DNA of 64,000 bases from Brytella acorum (GCF_029309905.1 NZ_JARBJP010000001.1:372001-436000); one strand, 5' to 3'; positions 14,948 to 23,839 are shown, numbered from the stretch's first letter. The notes: a model not told the origin generated them from the sequence alone. Numbers and translations are program-made.

Positions 14948-17016
14948 GGTGTGCCTTTTTCTGCAAGGACGTGGTCGGGATGAAGCTGCCGGGCGAAAAA
15001 CTGGTCCATCGTCCCATAAGCGGTTTCCCAGCTTTTCTGTCGGAGGAAACCATGACGTTCGCCGGGAAGCGAGAGGACGTCATGCGGAATGTCGCGGGCG
15101 GTCAGAAGCTGGTCGAGCAGGACCGATTGCGAGAAGGAAACGTCCAGGTCGTCGTCGCCCTGCACGATGAGGACGGGGGAGCGCCATGTCCTGACGTCCG
15201 CGATGGGAGAAGACGCCCATTGCACCGCGATCTCGGCCCGGCGATCGGCTGGCGAGAGACCGGGCGCCGGAAATCCCACCATGTCGTGCACGCCATGAAA
15301 ATCGGCTCCGGCGGCGAAAATATCGCTGTTGCGGGCGAGGGCGAGTCCCACCAGAAAGCCGCCCCAGCTCCCGCCCCAGATGCCCAGGCGTTTGGGATCG
15401 ACGTCCGCCCGACGGCGCAGGGTTTCGGCGGCGGCGAGCACGTCGCGATACTCGCTGGCGCCCCGTCGTCCCTGAGCGGCGGCGCGGCGGAAAGCCACGC
15501 CATAGCCGGTGCCCGAACGATAGTTCACGGACAGGACGACGTAGCCCTGCCGGGCGAACAGGCGATTCATCTCATAGGCGTGGTCGTAATAGGCCATCGT
15601 GCCGAAACCGGGCAGCATCTGCCGGTTGGGGCCGCCATGAACGAAGACGAGTGCGGCGTGACGCCCCGCCTTCTCGGGCGGGAGGAAAAGCTGTCCGTGC
15701 AGCGTCATGCCATCGGCTGCCTTGAATGTGATGTCGCGAGGCGCATCCGCGCAGGCGGCCGTCGCAGTTGGCAGGGGCAACGTGACGATATGAGGCGCCG
15801 TGCAGCCATCTGTCGCGATGGCGGCGATGGTGTCACGCGGTGCCATCACGGGGCTTGAGAGCGCGCCGTCGGGGGATGCGAGTTTCTCACGTCGTCCATC
15901 CGCGAGGGAAACGCGCCACAGGGCCCTTCGGTCTGGATCGTCGGTATTGGCGCTGTAGAGAACGGCGCGACGGGACGGATCGAATGCGAAACCCTGCACC
16001 TCGAATGCGCCTGGCGTCAGAGGGATCATCGCGCCGCTGGTCGTGAGGCGGTAAAGATCAAGCCATCCACTCCCTTCCCAGGGGAGAATGAGTCCCTCCG
16101 GTTCCCAGCTGGGATGGCCATGTTCGGTCGGCTGGAAAATGGCTCCAGCGCCGGGCGGCGGAGTCCAGATCGTGCGATCTTCCAGCGTCTCGAGGTCGCG
16201 GATGTGCACGGACCAGTAGCGGCCCGGTTCCTGGAAGCCCGCATCGTCCGGCGGCGATACCAGCCGCAGAAAAGCGAGGGCGTGCCCGTCAGGCGAGAAC
16301 ATGGGTTCGATGTCGAAGCCGAACCCGGCGGGCGGCAGCACGAGGCGCCGGTCTTGCAGGGAATAGAGGCCGATGAGGGCATGGTCGTCGCGGTCGATGC
16401 TGAACGCCATGCGCGCGCCGTCGGGAGACCATACGATACGGCCGATATGGCCCTGTATCGTCGCGACCTGACGCGCTCCGCCGGTTTCCGTTTCGGCTAC
16501 GAAGAGATTTCCGCCCGCGCTGAATGCGAGGTGTCGGTCATCAGGGGAGAAAGACGGGTTGTGTCCCTGTCCGATGTCCCGGTCCGTGCCGCGCGCGATC
16601 AGGTGGAGGGTCTGTGTGGGAGGCGTGGCGCGGTTGGCGGCATTCGGAGCGGGAGCGTCGGGGAAGTCGGCGTCACCATCCGCGACATAGGCGACGCACG
16701 TTCCCTTCGGGGAGAGAGCGAGTTCGCTCAGGGTGCGTCCGTCATCGTCCTGCGGCGGCCGGAGCACATGTTCGCGGCCAGACGCGTCGCGCATGCGCAC
16801 GCTCCATGCGCCGCCCGCGTTTTCGATCCATGCGACGACATCCGCATGCGTCGCGGCGGTGAGATCGGATGCCAGCGGGGTTGCGAGGGCTTGAGCGAGA
16901 AGTGTGCGTGCTGGCGGCGCGGCCGTTGCGATCTTCCCGTTCAACCATGGCGCCGCCGCGAGAAGCAGGAGAGGAAGTCGGCGGACCCGATGGACGGTTC
17001 TGGGAAGGCGCTGCAT
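14944..17016 (-). CDS. Exported S9-family (prolyl oligopeptidase-like) peptidase
   Basis: A 690-residue protein with a signal peptide (arginine-rich start, then LPLLLLAAAPWLNGKIATAA). The first 430 residues form a WD40-like beta-propeller (repeats such as GHNPSFSPDDRHLAFS and IVWSPDGARMAFS). The last 260 form the alpha/beta-hydrolase domain: nucleophile in GIWGGSWGGFL, aspartate in VQGDDDLDV and histidine in LPGERHGF. It fits acylaminoacyl or oligopeptidyl peptidases that cut short peptides in the periplasm. The downstream CubicO-type hydrolase overlaps it by four bases. The gene is separated from the DeoR regulator gene by a strong hairpin. Confidence 0.88.
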   Translation of the reverse strand: MQRLPRTVHRVRRLPLLLLAAAPWLNGKIATAAPPARTLLAQALATPLASDLTAATHADVVAWIENAGGAWSVRMRDASGREHVLRPPQDDDGRTLSELALSPKGTCVAYVADGDADFPDAPAPNAANRATPPTQTLHLIARGTDRDIGQGHNPSFSPDDRHLAFSAGGNLFVAETETGGARQVATIQGHIGRIVWSPDGARMAFSIDRDDHALIGLYSLQDRRLVLPPAGFGFDIEPMFSPDGHALAFLRLVSPPDDAGFQEPGRYWSVHIRDLETLEDRTIWTPPPGAGAIFQPTEHGHPSWEPEGLILPWEGSGWLDLYRLTTSGAMIPLTPGAFEVQGFAFDPSRRAVLYSANTDDPDRRALWRVSLADGRREKLASPDGALSSPVMAPRDTIAAIATDGCTAPHIVTLPLPTATAACADAPRDITFKAADGMTLHGQLFLPPEKAGRHAALVFVHGGPNRQMLPGFGTMAYYDHAYEMNRLFARQGYVVLSVNYRSGTGYGVAFRRAAAQGRRGASEYRDVLAAAETLRRRADVDPKRLGIWGGSWGGFLVGLALARNSDIFAAGADFHGVHDMVGFPAPGLSPADRRAEIAVQWASSPIADVRTWRSPVLIVQGDDDLDVSFSQSVLLDQLLTARDIPHDVLSLPGERHGFLRQKSWETAYGTMDQFFARQLHPDHVLAEKGTP

Positions 17017-17065
17017 CGGGGCATGCTAGCGTCATCGTTCCTCGCCCGGAATATCCTAACGATCA

Positions 17066-17094
17066 CCTGCCGATAGCTTGAGGTTATCGGCAGG
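17066..17094 (-). terminator. Hairpin terminator downstream of the DeoR gene
   Basis: CCTGCCGATA (17066-17075) and TATCGGCAGG (17085-17094) form a perfect 10-bp stem with a 9-base loop, 20 bases past the DeoR stop codon on the reverse strand. The following T-content is low. Confidence 0.55.
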
Positions 17095-17114
17095 AGCGCG
17101 AGGGTGCGAAGCTC

Positions 17115-17933
17115 CTACTCGCAGATTTCGAGGCGGACGCCTTCATCGGTCAGGAGTTTACGGGCGGCGGGCTTGAGCTGGACATCGGTCAGCACGCGGT
17201 CGAATTCCGAGAGCTGGGCGAGGCGTACGAGGCCGCCATTCTGGAACTTCGTGCTATCCGCCAGAAGGATGCTCTGGTCGGCGATCGCCATGAGGGCGCG
17301 TTTGACCTTTACGACATCCTCATCGTTCTGGAACGCCACGCCGCCATTGATGACGGACGTGGACAAAAACATCGTATTGGCGCGCAGGGACTTGGCCGCC
17401 TGTTCGCAGAGCAGGCCGAAAAAGGCGTTGCGCGGCGCATTGTACTCGCCCCCGAGGCAGATGAGCTTCAGGCCGGGATAGGGTGCCAGCGCCTGCACCA
17501 CACCCATGGCGTTGGTGATGATCGTCAAGGGCGCCAGCGCGGGGATGAGCGGGAGAAGTTCCGCAACCGTCGTCGAGTCGTCGAGCACAAGAACCTGCTC
17601 GGGCGTGATGAGGGAAACCGCTCGCGTGATGATGGCCTGTTTCAGCGAAGTCGCGCGCGACCGGCGATAGTTCACGCTTTTCTGCGTGACCGCTCTGTTC
17701 TTGAGAGCGACGCTGCCATGCAGCTTGTCGATCAGTCCCTGCTTGGCGAGCGCGTGCGCGTCGCGATGGATCGTCATGCGGCTGACGCCGAAGCGATCCG
17801 AGAGGTTCTCGATCGTTGCATTGCCCGTCTCGAACAACACATCGAGGATGCGTTGCTGACGGGCGGCGTTGTCGCGACGCTTGGCGGGAAGATCCGTGTC
17901 GTCAGGGTCGTGGTGGTCTTGCGTTGCGCTCAT
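17115..17933 (-). CDS. DeoR-family transcriptional regulator
   Basis: A 272-residue regulator. Its N-terminal HTH reads ATIENLSDRFGVSRMTIHRDAHALAKQGLIDKLHG, the DeoR signature. The rest is a DeoRC sugar-phosphate sensor domain with VLVLDDSTTVAELLPL, ITNAMGVVQAL, LICLGGEYN and ILLADSTKF. DeoR proteins repress carbohydrate operons until a phosphorylated sugar binds. No carbohydrate operon lies beside it, so its target is elsewhere or is itself. The ATG at 17933 (MSATQDHHD) is preferred; an upstream in-frame start would add 19 unusual residues. An AT-rich promoter region lies upstream (17940-18060). Confidence 0.88.
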   Translation of the reverse strand: MSATQDHHDPDDTDLPAKRRDNAARQQRILDVLFETGNATIENLSDRFGVSRMTIHRDAHALAKQGLIDKLHGSVALKNRAVTQKSVNYRRSRATSLKQAIITRAVSLITPEQVLVLDDSTTVAELLPLIPALAPLTIITNAMGVVQALAPYPGLKLICLGGEYNAPRNAFFGLLCEQAAKSLRANTMFLSTSVINGGVAFQNDEDVVKVKRALMAIADQSILLADSTKFQNGGLVRLAQLSEFDRVLTDVQLKPAARKLLTDEGVRLEICE

Positions 17934-18125
17934 GATGGCGGCTCGATCCTTAAATGCGTCTGTCGCGGCAAGCGTGAGCGAAAATAACATAATTCGATGG
18001 ATGATGATATTTATAACGTTCTTTTGGCTTTAATTTAACCTTCCTGTCAGGTGCTGGATCGCGGCTTTCCGCAGAACCACTTGTTTTTTGCGCCGACGGA
18101 GTAACGTTTTGTCATGTTGTGGACA

Positions 18126-18407
18126 TTATTCGCGGCCGAACGCCCGTCGCAATTCCGTTTTGGCCTCTTCGAGGCGGGCTCGGTCATCCGCCGAAAGGCC
18201 GCTCCCGGCGCGATTGATATAGAAATCGAGCATCGACATCGCGGAGGCGAAAGGATGCTCCTTGTGTTTCGGATTTGTCTCCGCCGAGTGCTTCAGGGCC
18301 TGAGCGATATCCTGCGCGCTTCCGTCGGCAAAAAGTCCCTGCGGCAGGGCGTAGGGATGGTCGTGTTCGGTCACTTCAGCGGACCAGTAATGGGTTTTTT
18401 CGGTCAT
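18126..18407 (-). CDS. DUF3175 family protein
   Basis: A 93-residue soluble protein matching the DUF3175 pattern: HYWSAEVTEHDHPYALPQGLF, then AQDIAQALKHSAE, then PFASAMSMLDFYINRAGSGLS and a final AKTELRRAFGRE. The function of the family is not known. GGTGGAG stands eight bases before the ATG. It is transcribed away from the Nit amidase gene; the 168 bases between them hold a tandem repeat and a leader ORF. Confidence 0.8.
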   Translation of the reverse strand: MTEKTHYWSAEVTEHDHPYALPQGLFADGSAQDIAQALKHSAETNPKHKEHPFASAMSMLDFYINRAGSGLSADDRARLEEAKTELRRAFGRE

Positions 18408-18466
18408 GGGAGAAACTCCACCGTAAGTTTACGCCGTTCAGGGGCCATCCGAGGATGCGACACGGC

Positions 18467-18494
18467 ATCTGGCATGCTGGATCTGGCATGTTGG
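18467..18494. repeat. Two tandem 14-bp repeats in a divergent promoter region
   Basis: ATCTGGCATGCTGG (18467-18480) is followed immediately by ATCTGGCATGTTGG (18481-18494), with one mismatch. The pair lies between the DUF3175 gene and the Nit amidase gene, so it could be a direct-repeat operator for either. Confidence 0.5.
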
Positions 18495-18525
18495 TCGAAG
18501 ATGTCCGCCATGCAAGGAGAATGGT

Positions 18526-18579
18526 ATGATCAAAAGCACATCCATCCGTGATTTGCCGCATGCGGAGTCTCGATCATGA
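18526..18579 (+). CDS. Possible 17-codon leader ORF coupled to the amidase gene
   Basis: The frame encodes MIKSTSIRDLPHAESRS. A strong AAGGAG stands six bases before its ATG. Its TGA overlaps the ATG of the amidase gene in the ATGA configuration (18576-18579). The amidase gene also has its own GGAG eight bases before the start. No rare-codon run or amino-acid bias typical of an attenuator peptide is visible. Confidence 0.4.
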   Translation: MIKSTSIRDLPHAESRS

Positions 18580-19391
18580 AAATTGCCCTTGGCCAGTTCG
18601 CCGTTGCCCCCGAATGGAGAGACAACCAGAAAACCTGTGTGGAGTTGATCCATCGCGCGCGGCGTGGCGGGGCCGCTCTCGTCGTGCTTCCCGAAGGGAT
18701 TCTGGCGCAGGATATCAACAATCCCGAACTCCTGCCGCGCACGGCCCAGCCGCTGGACGGTCCGTTCATGAAAGGACTGATCGAAGCGAGTGACGGCATC
18801 GCCGTGATGGGCTGCGTCAACGTGCCGGATGGCCAGGGGCGGTTTTACAACACTCTTGTGACGTTTCGGAACGGTGCGGTGATTTCCACCTACCGCAAGC
18901 TGCATCTTTACGATGCCTTCAACGTGAAGGAATCCGCCCGCACGGCACCGGGCACGGAACTGCCGCCGATCATCGAGATCGACGGCATGAAGGTCGGTGT
19001 GATGACCTGTTACGATCTGCGTTTTCCCGAACTGGCCCGCGCGCTCGCGCTCCAGGGCGCGGACGTGATCGTCGTCCCAGCGGCGTGGTTTCGGGGGCCG
19101 AACAAGGAACGTCACTGGGAAGTCCTGAACACCGCGCGGGCGCTGGAAAACACCTGCTACATCGTCGCGGTCGGCGAGTGCGGCGCGAGAAATATCGGGC
19201 AGAGCATGGTGGTCGATCCTCTGGGCGTCATCGTCCTGGGACTGGGAGAGGCGCCCGGCCTCGGGATCTGCGAGCTGGACCCCGCGCGTATAGCCCATGC
19301 CCGCGAGATCCTGCCCGTCCTGGCGAACCGCCGCTTCGCTGATCCTGTTCTGGTCGATCCCGTTCTGACGGGCGCGCGTTCCGACGGATGA
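18576..19391 (+). CDS. Nit/carbon-nitrogen hydrolase, probable deaminated glutathione amidase
   Basis: A 271-residue nitrilase-superfamily amidase. The catalytic triad is visible: glutamate in LVVLPEGIL, lysine in TYRKLHLYDAF and cysteine in VGVMTCYDLRFPELAR. The last motif is typical of the Nit1/YbeM branch, which removes the amide from deaminated glutathione, a metabolite-repair job. The later segment FRGPNKERHWEVLNTARALENTCYIVAVGECG is also family-typical. It is cytoplasmic and of normal length. A 17-codon ORF overlaps its start and may couple its translation. Omega-amidase activity is the main alternative. Confidence 0.88.
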   Translation: MKIALGQFAVAPEWRDNQKTCVELIHRARRGGAALVVLPEGILAQDINNPELLPRTAQPLDGPFMKGLIEASDGIAVMGCVNVPDGQGRFYNTLVTFRNGAVISTYRKLHLYDAFNVKESARTAPGTELPPIIEIDGMKVGVMTCYDLRFPELARALALQGADVIVVPAAWFRGPNKERHWEVLNTARALENTCYIVAVGECGARNIGQSMVVDPLGVIVLGLGEAPGLGICELDPARIAHAREILPVLANRRFADPVLVDPVLTGARSDG

Positions 19392-19503
19392 ACGACGCGG
19401 GGGGAACGCCGTGCGGAGCGCATGAATGGTACGTTACAATATTATTGCGTGACATATAACTTATGAAGTGATACATCCTCTGTCACAGCGGAGGTTACGA
19501 GTT

Positions 19504-19674
19504 ATGGGCGCAATCATTTTCATGCAGCATCTCGTCTGGCAGCATCATCTCGATATCCAGCACGTGATCGCGCAGAACAAAGGGCAGCGCAAAGCTCCGG
19601 CCCGTGCGAAGTTTCATTTCTTTCGTTGGAGAGACATGGGTTTCGTCGAAGGGCCGGTTGCGACCGAGCCCTGA
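19504..19674 (+). CDS. Small hypothetical protein (56 aa)
   Basis: A short frame beginning MGAIIFMQHLVWQHHLDIQH, rich in His and Gln early and basic later. GGAGG lies nine bases before the ATG, a well-placed ribosome site that is the main argument for expression. It sits between the amidase gene and ileS, on the same strand. I recognise no family. Confidence 0.4.
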   Translation: MGAIIFMQHLVWQHHLDIQHVIAQNKGQRKAPARAKFHFFRWRDMGFVEGPVATEP

Positions 19675-19695
19675 TCCGACAGACCGTATTTTCAT

Positions 19696-19718
19696 CATCA
19701 GGCATAAAACGCCTGATG
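19696..19718. terminator. Hairpin upstream of ileS
   Basis: CATCAGGC (19696-19703), loop ATAAAAC, GCCTGATG (19711-19718): a perfect 8-bp stem. It lies 22 bases after the small ORF and about 90 bases before ileS. It could end the upstream transcript or be part of the ileS leader. No T-run follows. Confidence 0.4.
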
Positions 19719-19809
19719 TCTGGCGGGGGAGAAAGCGCGCTGGCTCTTGACCCCCGGGTCGGCATCTTCCCATAACACGCGGTTCCTTGACCGTGCCGAT
19801 TGGTGGAAG

Positions 19810-22725
19810 ATGTCCGAAAGCAGCCCCGACCCGCAGGACCGTTACCGTGAAACGGTTTTCCTGCCGCGTACCAGCTTCCCGATGCGGGGAGGCCTGCCCA
19901 TTCGGGAGCCGGAGACGCTGGCCCGCTGGAAGGCCTCGGATCTGGACCAGCGCATCATCGAGGCAGGCCGGGGGCGTGAGGTTTTCACGCTTCATGATGG
20001 ACCGCCCTATGCGAACGGCCATCTTCACATCGGTCACGCGCTGAACAAGATCAACAAGGATGTCGTCAATCGCGCCCAGCGCATGAGCGGCAAGCGCGTG
20101 CGCTACATCCCGGGCTGGGACTGCCACGGCCTGCCGATCGAATGGCGGGTCGAGGAAGAATATCGCAAGGCGGGGAAGAACAAGGATGCCGTGCCCGTTC
20201 TGCAATTCCGCGCCGAATGCCGCGAATACGCGCGCAAATGGGTGGACATTCAGAGCGCCGAGTTCCAGCGCCTTGGCGTGCAGGGCGAGTGGCACAACCG
20301 CTACGCGACCATGGATTTCAGTTCCGAGGCGGCGATCGTCGAGGAGATCGGCCGCTTCCTGCTGAACGGCCTGCTGTATCGCGGCCTGCGTCCGGTGATG
20401 TGGAGCCCGGTCGAGAAGACCGCGCTGGCGGAAGCCGAGATCGAATATCACGACATCACTTCGACGACGATCGACGTCGCCTTTCCCGTGATCGCCGATC
20501 CGACGCCGGACCAGGCCCTGAGCGGCGCGTCCGCGGTCATCTGGACGACGACGCCCTGGACCATCCCGGCCAATCGCGCGCTCGCTTATGGCCCCGAAAT
20601 CACTTACGCGGTCATCCAGGTCGATGACGTCGCGCCCGAGAGCCTTGTGCCTCTGGCCGCGCGTCTCCTGCTGGCGGAAGATCGCGTCGCCGACTTCTGC
20701 AAGACGAGCGGCATTCTCGAACATCACGTCCTGAGCACGTTTCCCGGCTCGGCGCTGGAAGGCGCGATCTGCTCGCATCCGCTGCGCGGGGAGGGCTATG
20801 ATTTCGACGTGCCCATGCTGCCGGGCGATTTCGTCACGACGGATGCGGGAACGGGTCTCGTCCATTTGGCGCCGTCCCACGGACAGGACGATTTCGTCGT
20901 CACGCGTGCTTATGGAATCGAAGTTCCCGAACTCGTTCAGGATGACGGCACCTATGCGCCGTGGGTTCCGCTTTTCGCGGGCGTCCATGTGTTCAAGGCC
21001 GCCGATCCGGTCTGCGCCGCGCTGACGGACGCCTTGCAGCGGCGGATCGCAAACGGCGACGCGCCCGCGGGGCTGCTGGCGCGCGGTTCGATCACGCATT
21101 CCTATCCGCATTCATGGCGCTCGCGGAAACCGATCATCTTCCGCGCCACGCCGCAATGGTTCATCCGCATGGATGGCGAGGGGCACCTGCGCGCCAAGGC
21201 GCTCGATGCCCTCAAAGGCGTGACCTTCGTGCCGGAAATCGCGCGCAACCGCCTAACCTCCATGGTCGAGCAACGCCCTGACTGGTGCATCAGCCGCCAG
21301 CGCGCCTGGGGCGTGCCGATCGCGATCTTCGTACACAAGGCGAGCGGCGAGGTTCTGCGGGACCCCGAGGTGATGCAGCGTGTTGTCGATGCGATGCGCG
21401 AGCAGGGCGCGGATGTCTGGTATAGCGCCGATCCGGCGCGCTTCCTCGGCCCGGACCGTAATCCGGCCGATTACGAACAGGTCTTCGACATCGTCGATGT
21501 CTGGTTCGAGAGCGGTTCGACGCATGCCTTCGTGCTGGGGCAGGACGGGCTGAATTTCCCCGCCGATCTCTATCTCGAGGGTTCGGACCAGCATCGCGGC
21601 TGGTTCCAGGCGTCTCTTCTCGAAAGCGTTGGAACGCGCGGCGTCTCGCCGTTCAGGGCTCTGGTGACCAACGGCTTCGTGCTCGACGAACAGGGCCGCA
21701 AGATGTCCAAGTCGCTCGGCAACGTCATCGCGCCCGCGGACGTGACCGACAAGCTCGGCGCGGACATCCTGCGTCTGTGGGTCGTGAATTCCGACACCAA
21801 CGAGGATCTCCGCATCGGCAACGAGATCCTCAAGCAGCAGGGCGAACTGTACCGCCGCCTGCGCAATACGCTGCGCTGGCTGCTCGGTGCGCTGGACGGG
21901 TTTTCTCCCGCCGAAGCGGTGCCGTTCTCGGAGTTGCCGGAACTTGAACGTTACATCCTGCATCGCCTGACGGAACTGCACGCGCTCGTGCGTCGTGGCG
22001 TCGAGACGCATCAATGGGTGGGCGTCTATCCGGCGCTGCACGGTTTCTGCACGACGGATCTTTCGGCTTTCTATTTCGACGTCCGCAAGGATGCGATCTA
22101 TTGTGACGGCGTTGACAGCCTGCGTCGCCGCGCGTCGCGCACGGTGCTCGATATCCTGCATCGCGCGCTCTGCACCTGGCTTGCCCCCGTGCTCGTCTTC
22201 ACGGCGGAGGAAGCCTGGACGGCGCGTTTCGAAGAGGGCGAGAGCGTGCATCTCCAGGCGTTCCTGACGCCGGACGCCGCATGGCGCGACGAGGCGCTCG
22301 CCGATCGCTGGACACGCCTGCGGGGCGTGCGGCGCGTGGTGACGAGCGAACTCGAAGCGGCCCGGCGCGCGGGTCTGATCGGCGCGTCTCTGGAAGCCCG
22401 CGTGCGTCTGCCGCTGACGGAACGCGAGGCGGCGGATTTCGGCGATGTGGACTGGGCGGAACTCGCCATCGTGTCGCAGGCGGATGTCGAACTGCTGGTC
22501 AATGCGCCGACCATTTACCTTGATGGTGACGGTTCGGAGGCGCTTCCCGGCATTTCGGAGCCGCATGGCGGTCCGACCGTCGCGGAAGCGCAGGGGCAGA
22601 AATGTGCGCGCTGCTGGAAGGTTCTGCCCGAGGTGGGGAGCCATGGCGCCCATCCGGGTCTGTGCCTGCGCTGCGTCGATGTCGTCGAAACGCGCATGCC
22701 GGGCATGGATGGAGCCTCCGCCTGA
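19810..22725 (+). CDS. ileS: Isoleucyl-tRNA synthetase
   Basis: A class I tRNA synthetase of 971 residues that charges tRNA-Ile. The HIGH motif is GHLHIGHALNK, the KMSKS loop is GRKMSKSLGN, and the editing domain includes VIWTTTPWTIPANRALAY. The C-terminus carries the four-cysteine zinc site (CARCWK ... CLRCVD) of the bacterial type. The ATG at 19810 (MSESSPDPQDRYRETVFLP) is preferred to an in-frame start 21 codons upstream because the family usually begins near this DYKxTVxLP-like segment. The stop overlaps the lspA start by one base; ileS-lspA coupling is common in Gram-negative bacteria. Confidence 0.96.
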   Translation: MSESSPDPQDRYRETVFLPRTSFPMRGGLPIREPETLARWKASDLDQRIIEAGRGREVFTLHDGPPYANGHLHIGHALNKINKDVVNRAQRMSGKRVRYIPGWDCHGLPIEWRVEEEYRKAGKNKDAVPVLQFRAECREYARKWVDIQSAEFQRLGVQGEWHNRYATMDFSSEAAIVEEIGRFLLNGLLYRGLRPVMWSPVEKTALAEAEIEYHDITSTTIDVAFPVIADPTPDQALSGASAVIWTTTPWTIPANRALAYGPEITYAVIQVDDVAPESLVPLAARLLLAEDRVADFCKTSGILEHHVLSTFPGSALEGAICSHPLRGEGYDFDVPMLPGDFVTTDAGTGLVHLAPSHGQDDFVVTRAYGIEVPELVQDDGTYAPWVPLFAGVHVFKAADPVCAALTDALQRRIANGDAPAGLLARGSITHSYPHSWRSRKPIIFRATPQWFIRMDGEGHLRAKALDALKGVTFVPEIARNRLTSMVEQRPDWCISRQRAWGVPIAIFVHKASGEVLRDPEVMQRVVDAMREQGADVWYSADPARFLGPDRNPADYEQVFDIVDVWFESGSTHAFVLGQDGLNFPADLYLEGSDQHRGWFQASLLESVGTRGVSPFRALVTNGFVLDEQGRKMSKSLGNVIAPADVTDKLGADILRLWVVNSDTNEDLRIGNEILKQQGELYRRLRNTLRWLLGALDGFSPAEAVPFSELPELERYILHRLTELHALVRRGVETHQWVGVYPALHGFCTTDLSAFYFDVRKDAIYCDGVDSLRRRASRTVLDILHRALCTWLAPVLVFTAEEAWTARFEEGESVHLQAFLTPDAAWRDEALADRWTRLRGVRRVVTSELEAARRAGLIGASLEARVRLPLTEREAADFGDVDWAELAIVSQADVELLVNAPTIYLDGDGSEALPGISEPHGGPTVAEAQGQKCARCWKVLPEVGSHGAHPGLCLRCVDVVETRMPGMDGASA

Positions 22726-23225
22726 TGACGACGCATCAGATGCGCCGGATTCTGGTCGGTCTCGCGACGCTCTTTGGCGTGCTCGTGGCTGACCAGTTGA
22801 GCAAGTGGTGGATTCTCACCGGCTTCGATCTTCCCGCACGCGGCTCGGTCGCGATCACGCCATTCCTGAATTTCACGATGGTCTGGAACCATGCCGTGAC
22901 GTTCGGAATGCTCGGCGGTCTTGGCAAGGCCGGTCCGGTCGTCTTCTGTACCATTGCGCTCGTGGCCGTCGCCGCGCTCGTATGGCAGATCACGCGGACG
23001 CGCCGGACAGTCCTGGCCATCGCGATGGGAGCGATCGCCGGGGGCGCCGTCGGCAACGTCATCGACCGGCTGCGTTTCGGGGCCGTGGTCGATTTCATCC
23101 ATGCGCATGCATTTGGCTGGAGCTGGTATGTTTTCAACGTCGCAGATTCCGCTATCGTATGCGGCGTCGCCGTCTGGCTTGTCGACAGTTTGCGGGCCGA
23201 GCCCGGCGATGCGCGTGCGCGATGA
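22725..23225 (+). CDS. lspA: Lipoprotein signal peptidase
   Basis: A 166-residue inner-membrane aspartyl protease that cleaves prolipoproteins after lipidation. There are four membrane helices. Conserved blocks are LVADQLSKWW, WNHAVTFGML, GAVGNVIDRLRFGAVVDF (first catalytic Asp) and YVFNVADSAI (second catalytic Asp). The ATG overlaps the ileS stop (TGATG). A lipoprotein gene follows directly downstream. Confidence 0.95.
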   Translation: MTTHQMRRILVGLATLFGVLVADQLSKWWILTGFDLPARGSVAITPFLNFTMVWNHAVTFGMLGGLGKAGPVVFCTIALVAVAALVWQITRTRRTVLAIAMGAIAGGAVGNVIDRLRFGAVVDFIHAHAFGWSWYVFNVADSAIVCGVAVWLVDSLRAEPGDARAR

Positions 23226-23275
23226 CGCCACGTGTCTTGTCCATGGCGTCCGGGTTGCATAGAATTAGGTTTATC

Positions 23276-23827
23276 ATGGCTCAGCATCTCTCTTCGTTTG
23301 CCCGGCTTACCCGTCGCGCCCTGCCGATGCTGGGTGGGCTTCTCCTCCTGTCCGGCTGTTCCGGCTCGGACATCGTCCGCGCGTTCAGCCTCGAGCGGGA
23401 AACGCCGGATGAATATACGGTCACGACGCACGCGCCCCTTTCGATGCCGCCTTCGGAAAAGCTGAATCTGCCCGGCAGCGGCAATGGTTCGACGGCCGAT
23501 GACAGCCCGCGCATGCAGGCGCTCGAGACGCTTTCGCCCAACGCGGCTCTTCATCCGGTCGATGGTGGTCCGAGTTCGGGCCAGACCGCTCTTGTCGACG
23601 AAGTCGGCAAGGCCGCCAACGGCCCGCGCAATGCCGAGCTCGGCAGTGCGGGCGCAGGTCTGGTCGACAGCATCATGTTCTGGCATGGCGGTTCCGCGGG
23701 CACCGTCGTCGATGGCGCCGCTGAAAACCGCCGTTTACAGCGGGATTCGGCGCTGGGTCGCAAGCCCGCGGCCGATGCGACGCCGACAACCAAAAGCTCC
23801 GATTCGGGCTTTCTGGGCATTTTCTGA
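23276..23827 (+). CDS. DUF3035 (BamF-like) lipoprotein
   Basis: A 183-residue lipoprotein precursor: signal MAQHLSSFARLTRRALPMLG, then the lipobox LLLLSGC. The segment ETPDEYTVTTHAPLSMPPSEKLNLPG matches the DUF3035 signature (PDEFxVxTRAPLxxPPxF). DUF3035 members include BamF, an outer-membrane-barrel assembly lipoprotein of Caulobacter. The middle is low-complexity and ends in GFLGIF. It lies between lspA and mutL, only 12 bases before mutL. A role in barrel assembly is inferred from family only. Confidence 0.78.
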   Translation: MAQHLSSFARLTRRALPMLGGLLLLSGCSGSDIVRAFSLERETPDEYTVTTHAPLSMPPSEKLNLPGSGNGSTADDSPRMQALETLSPNAALHPVDGGPSSGQTALVDEVGKAANGPRNAELGSAGAGLVDSIMFWHGGSAGTVVDGAAENRRLQRDSALGRKPAADATPTTKSSDSGFLGIF

Positions 23828-23839
23828 CGCGATCGGCCG

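Noticed and set aside
19495-22653. Two long reverse-strand frames opposite ileS
   Set aside because: Both mirror the ileS codons; the product composition is Arg/His/Ala-rich and shadow-like.
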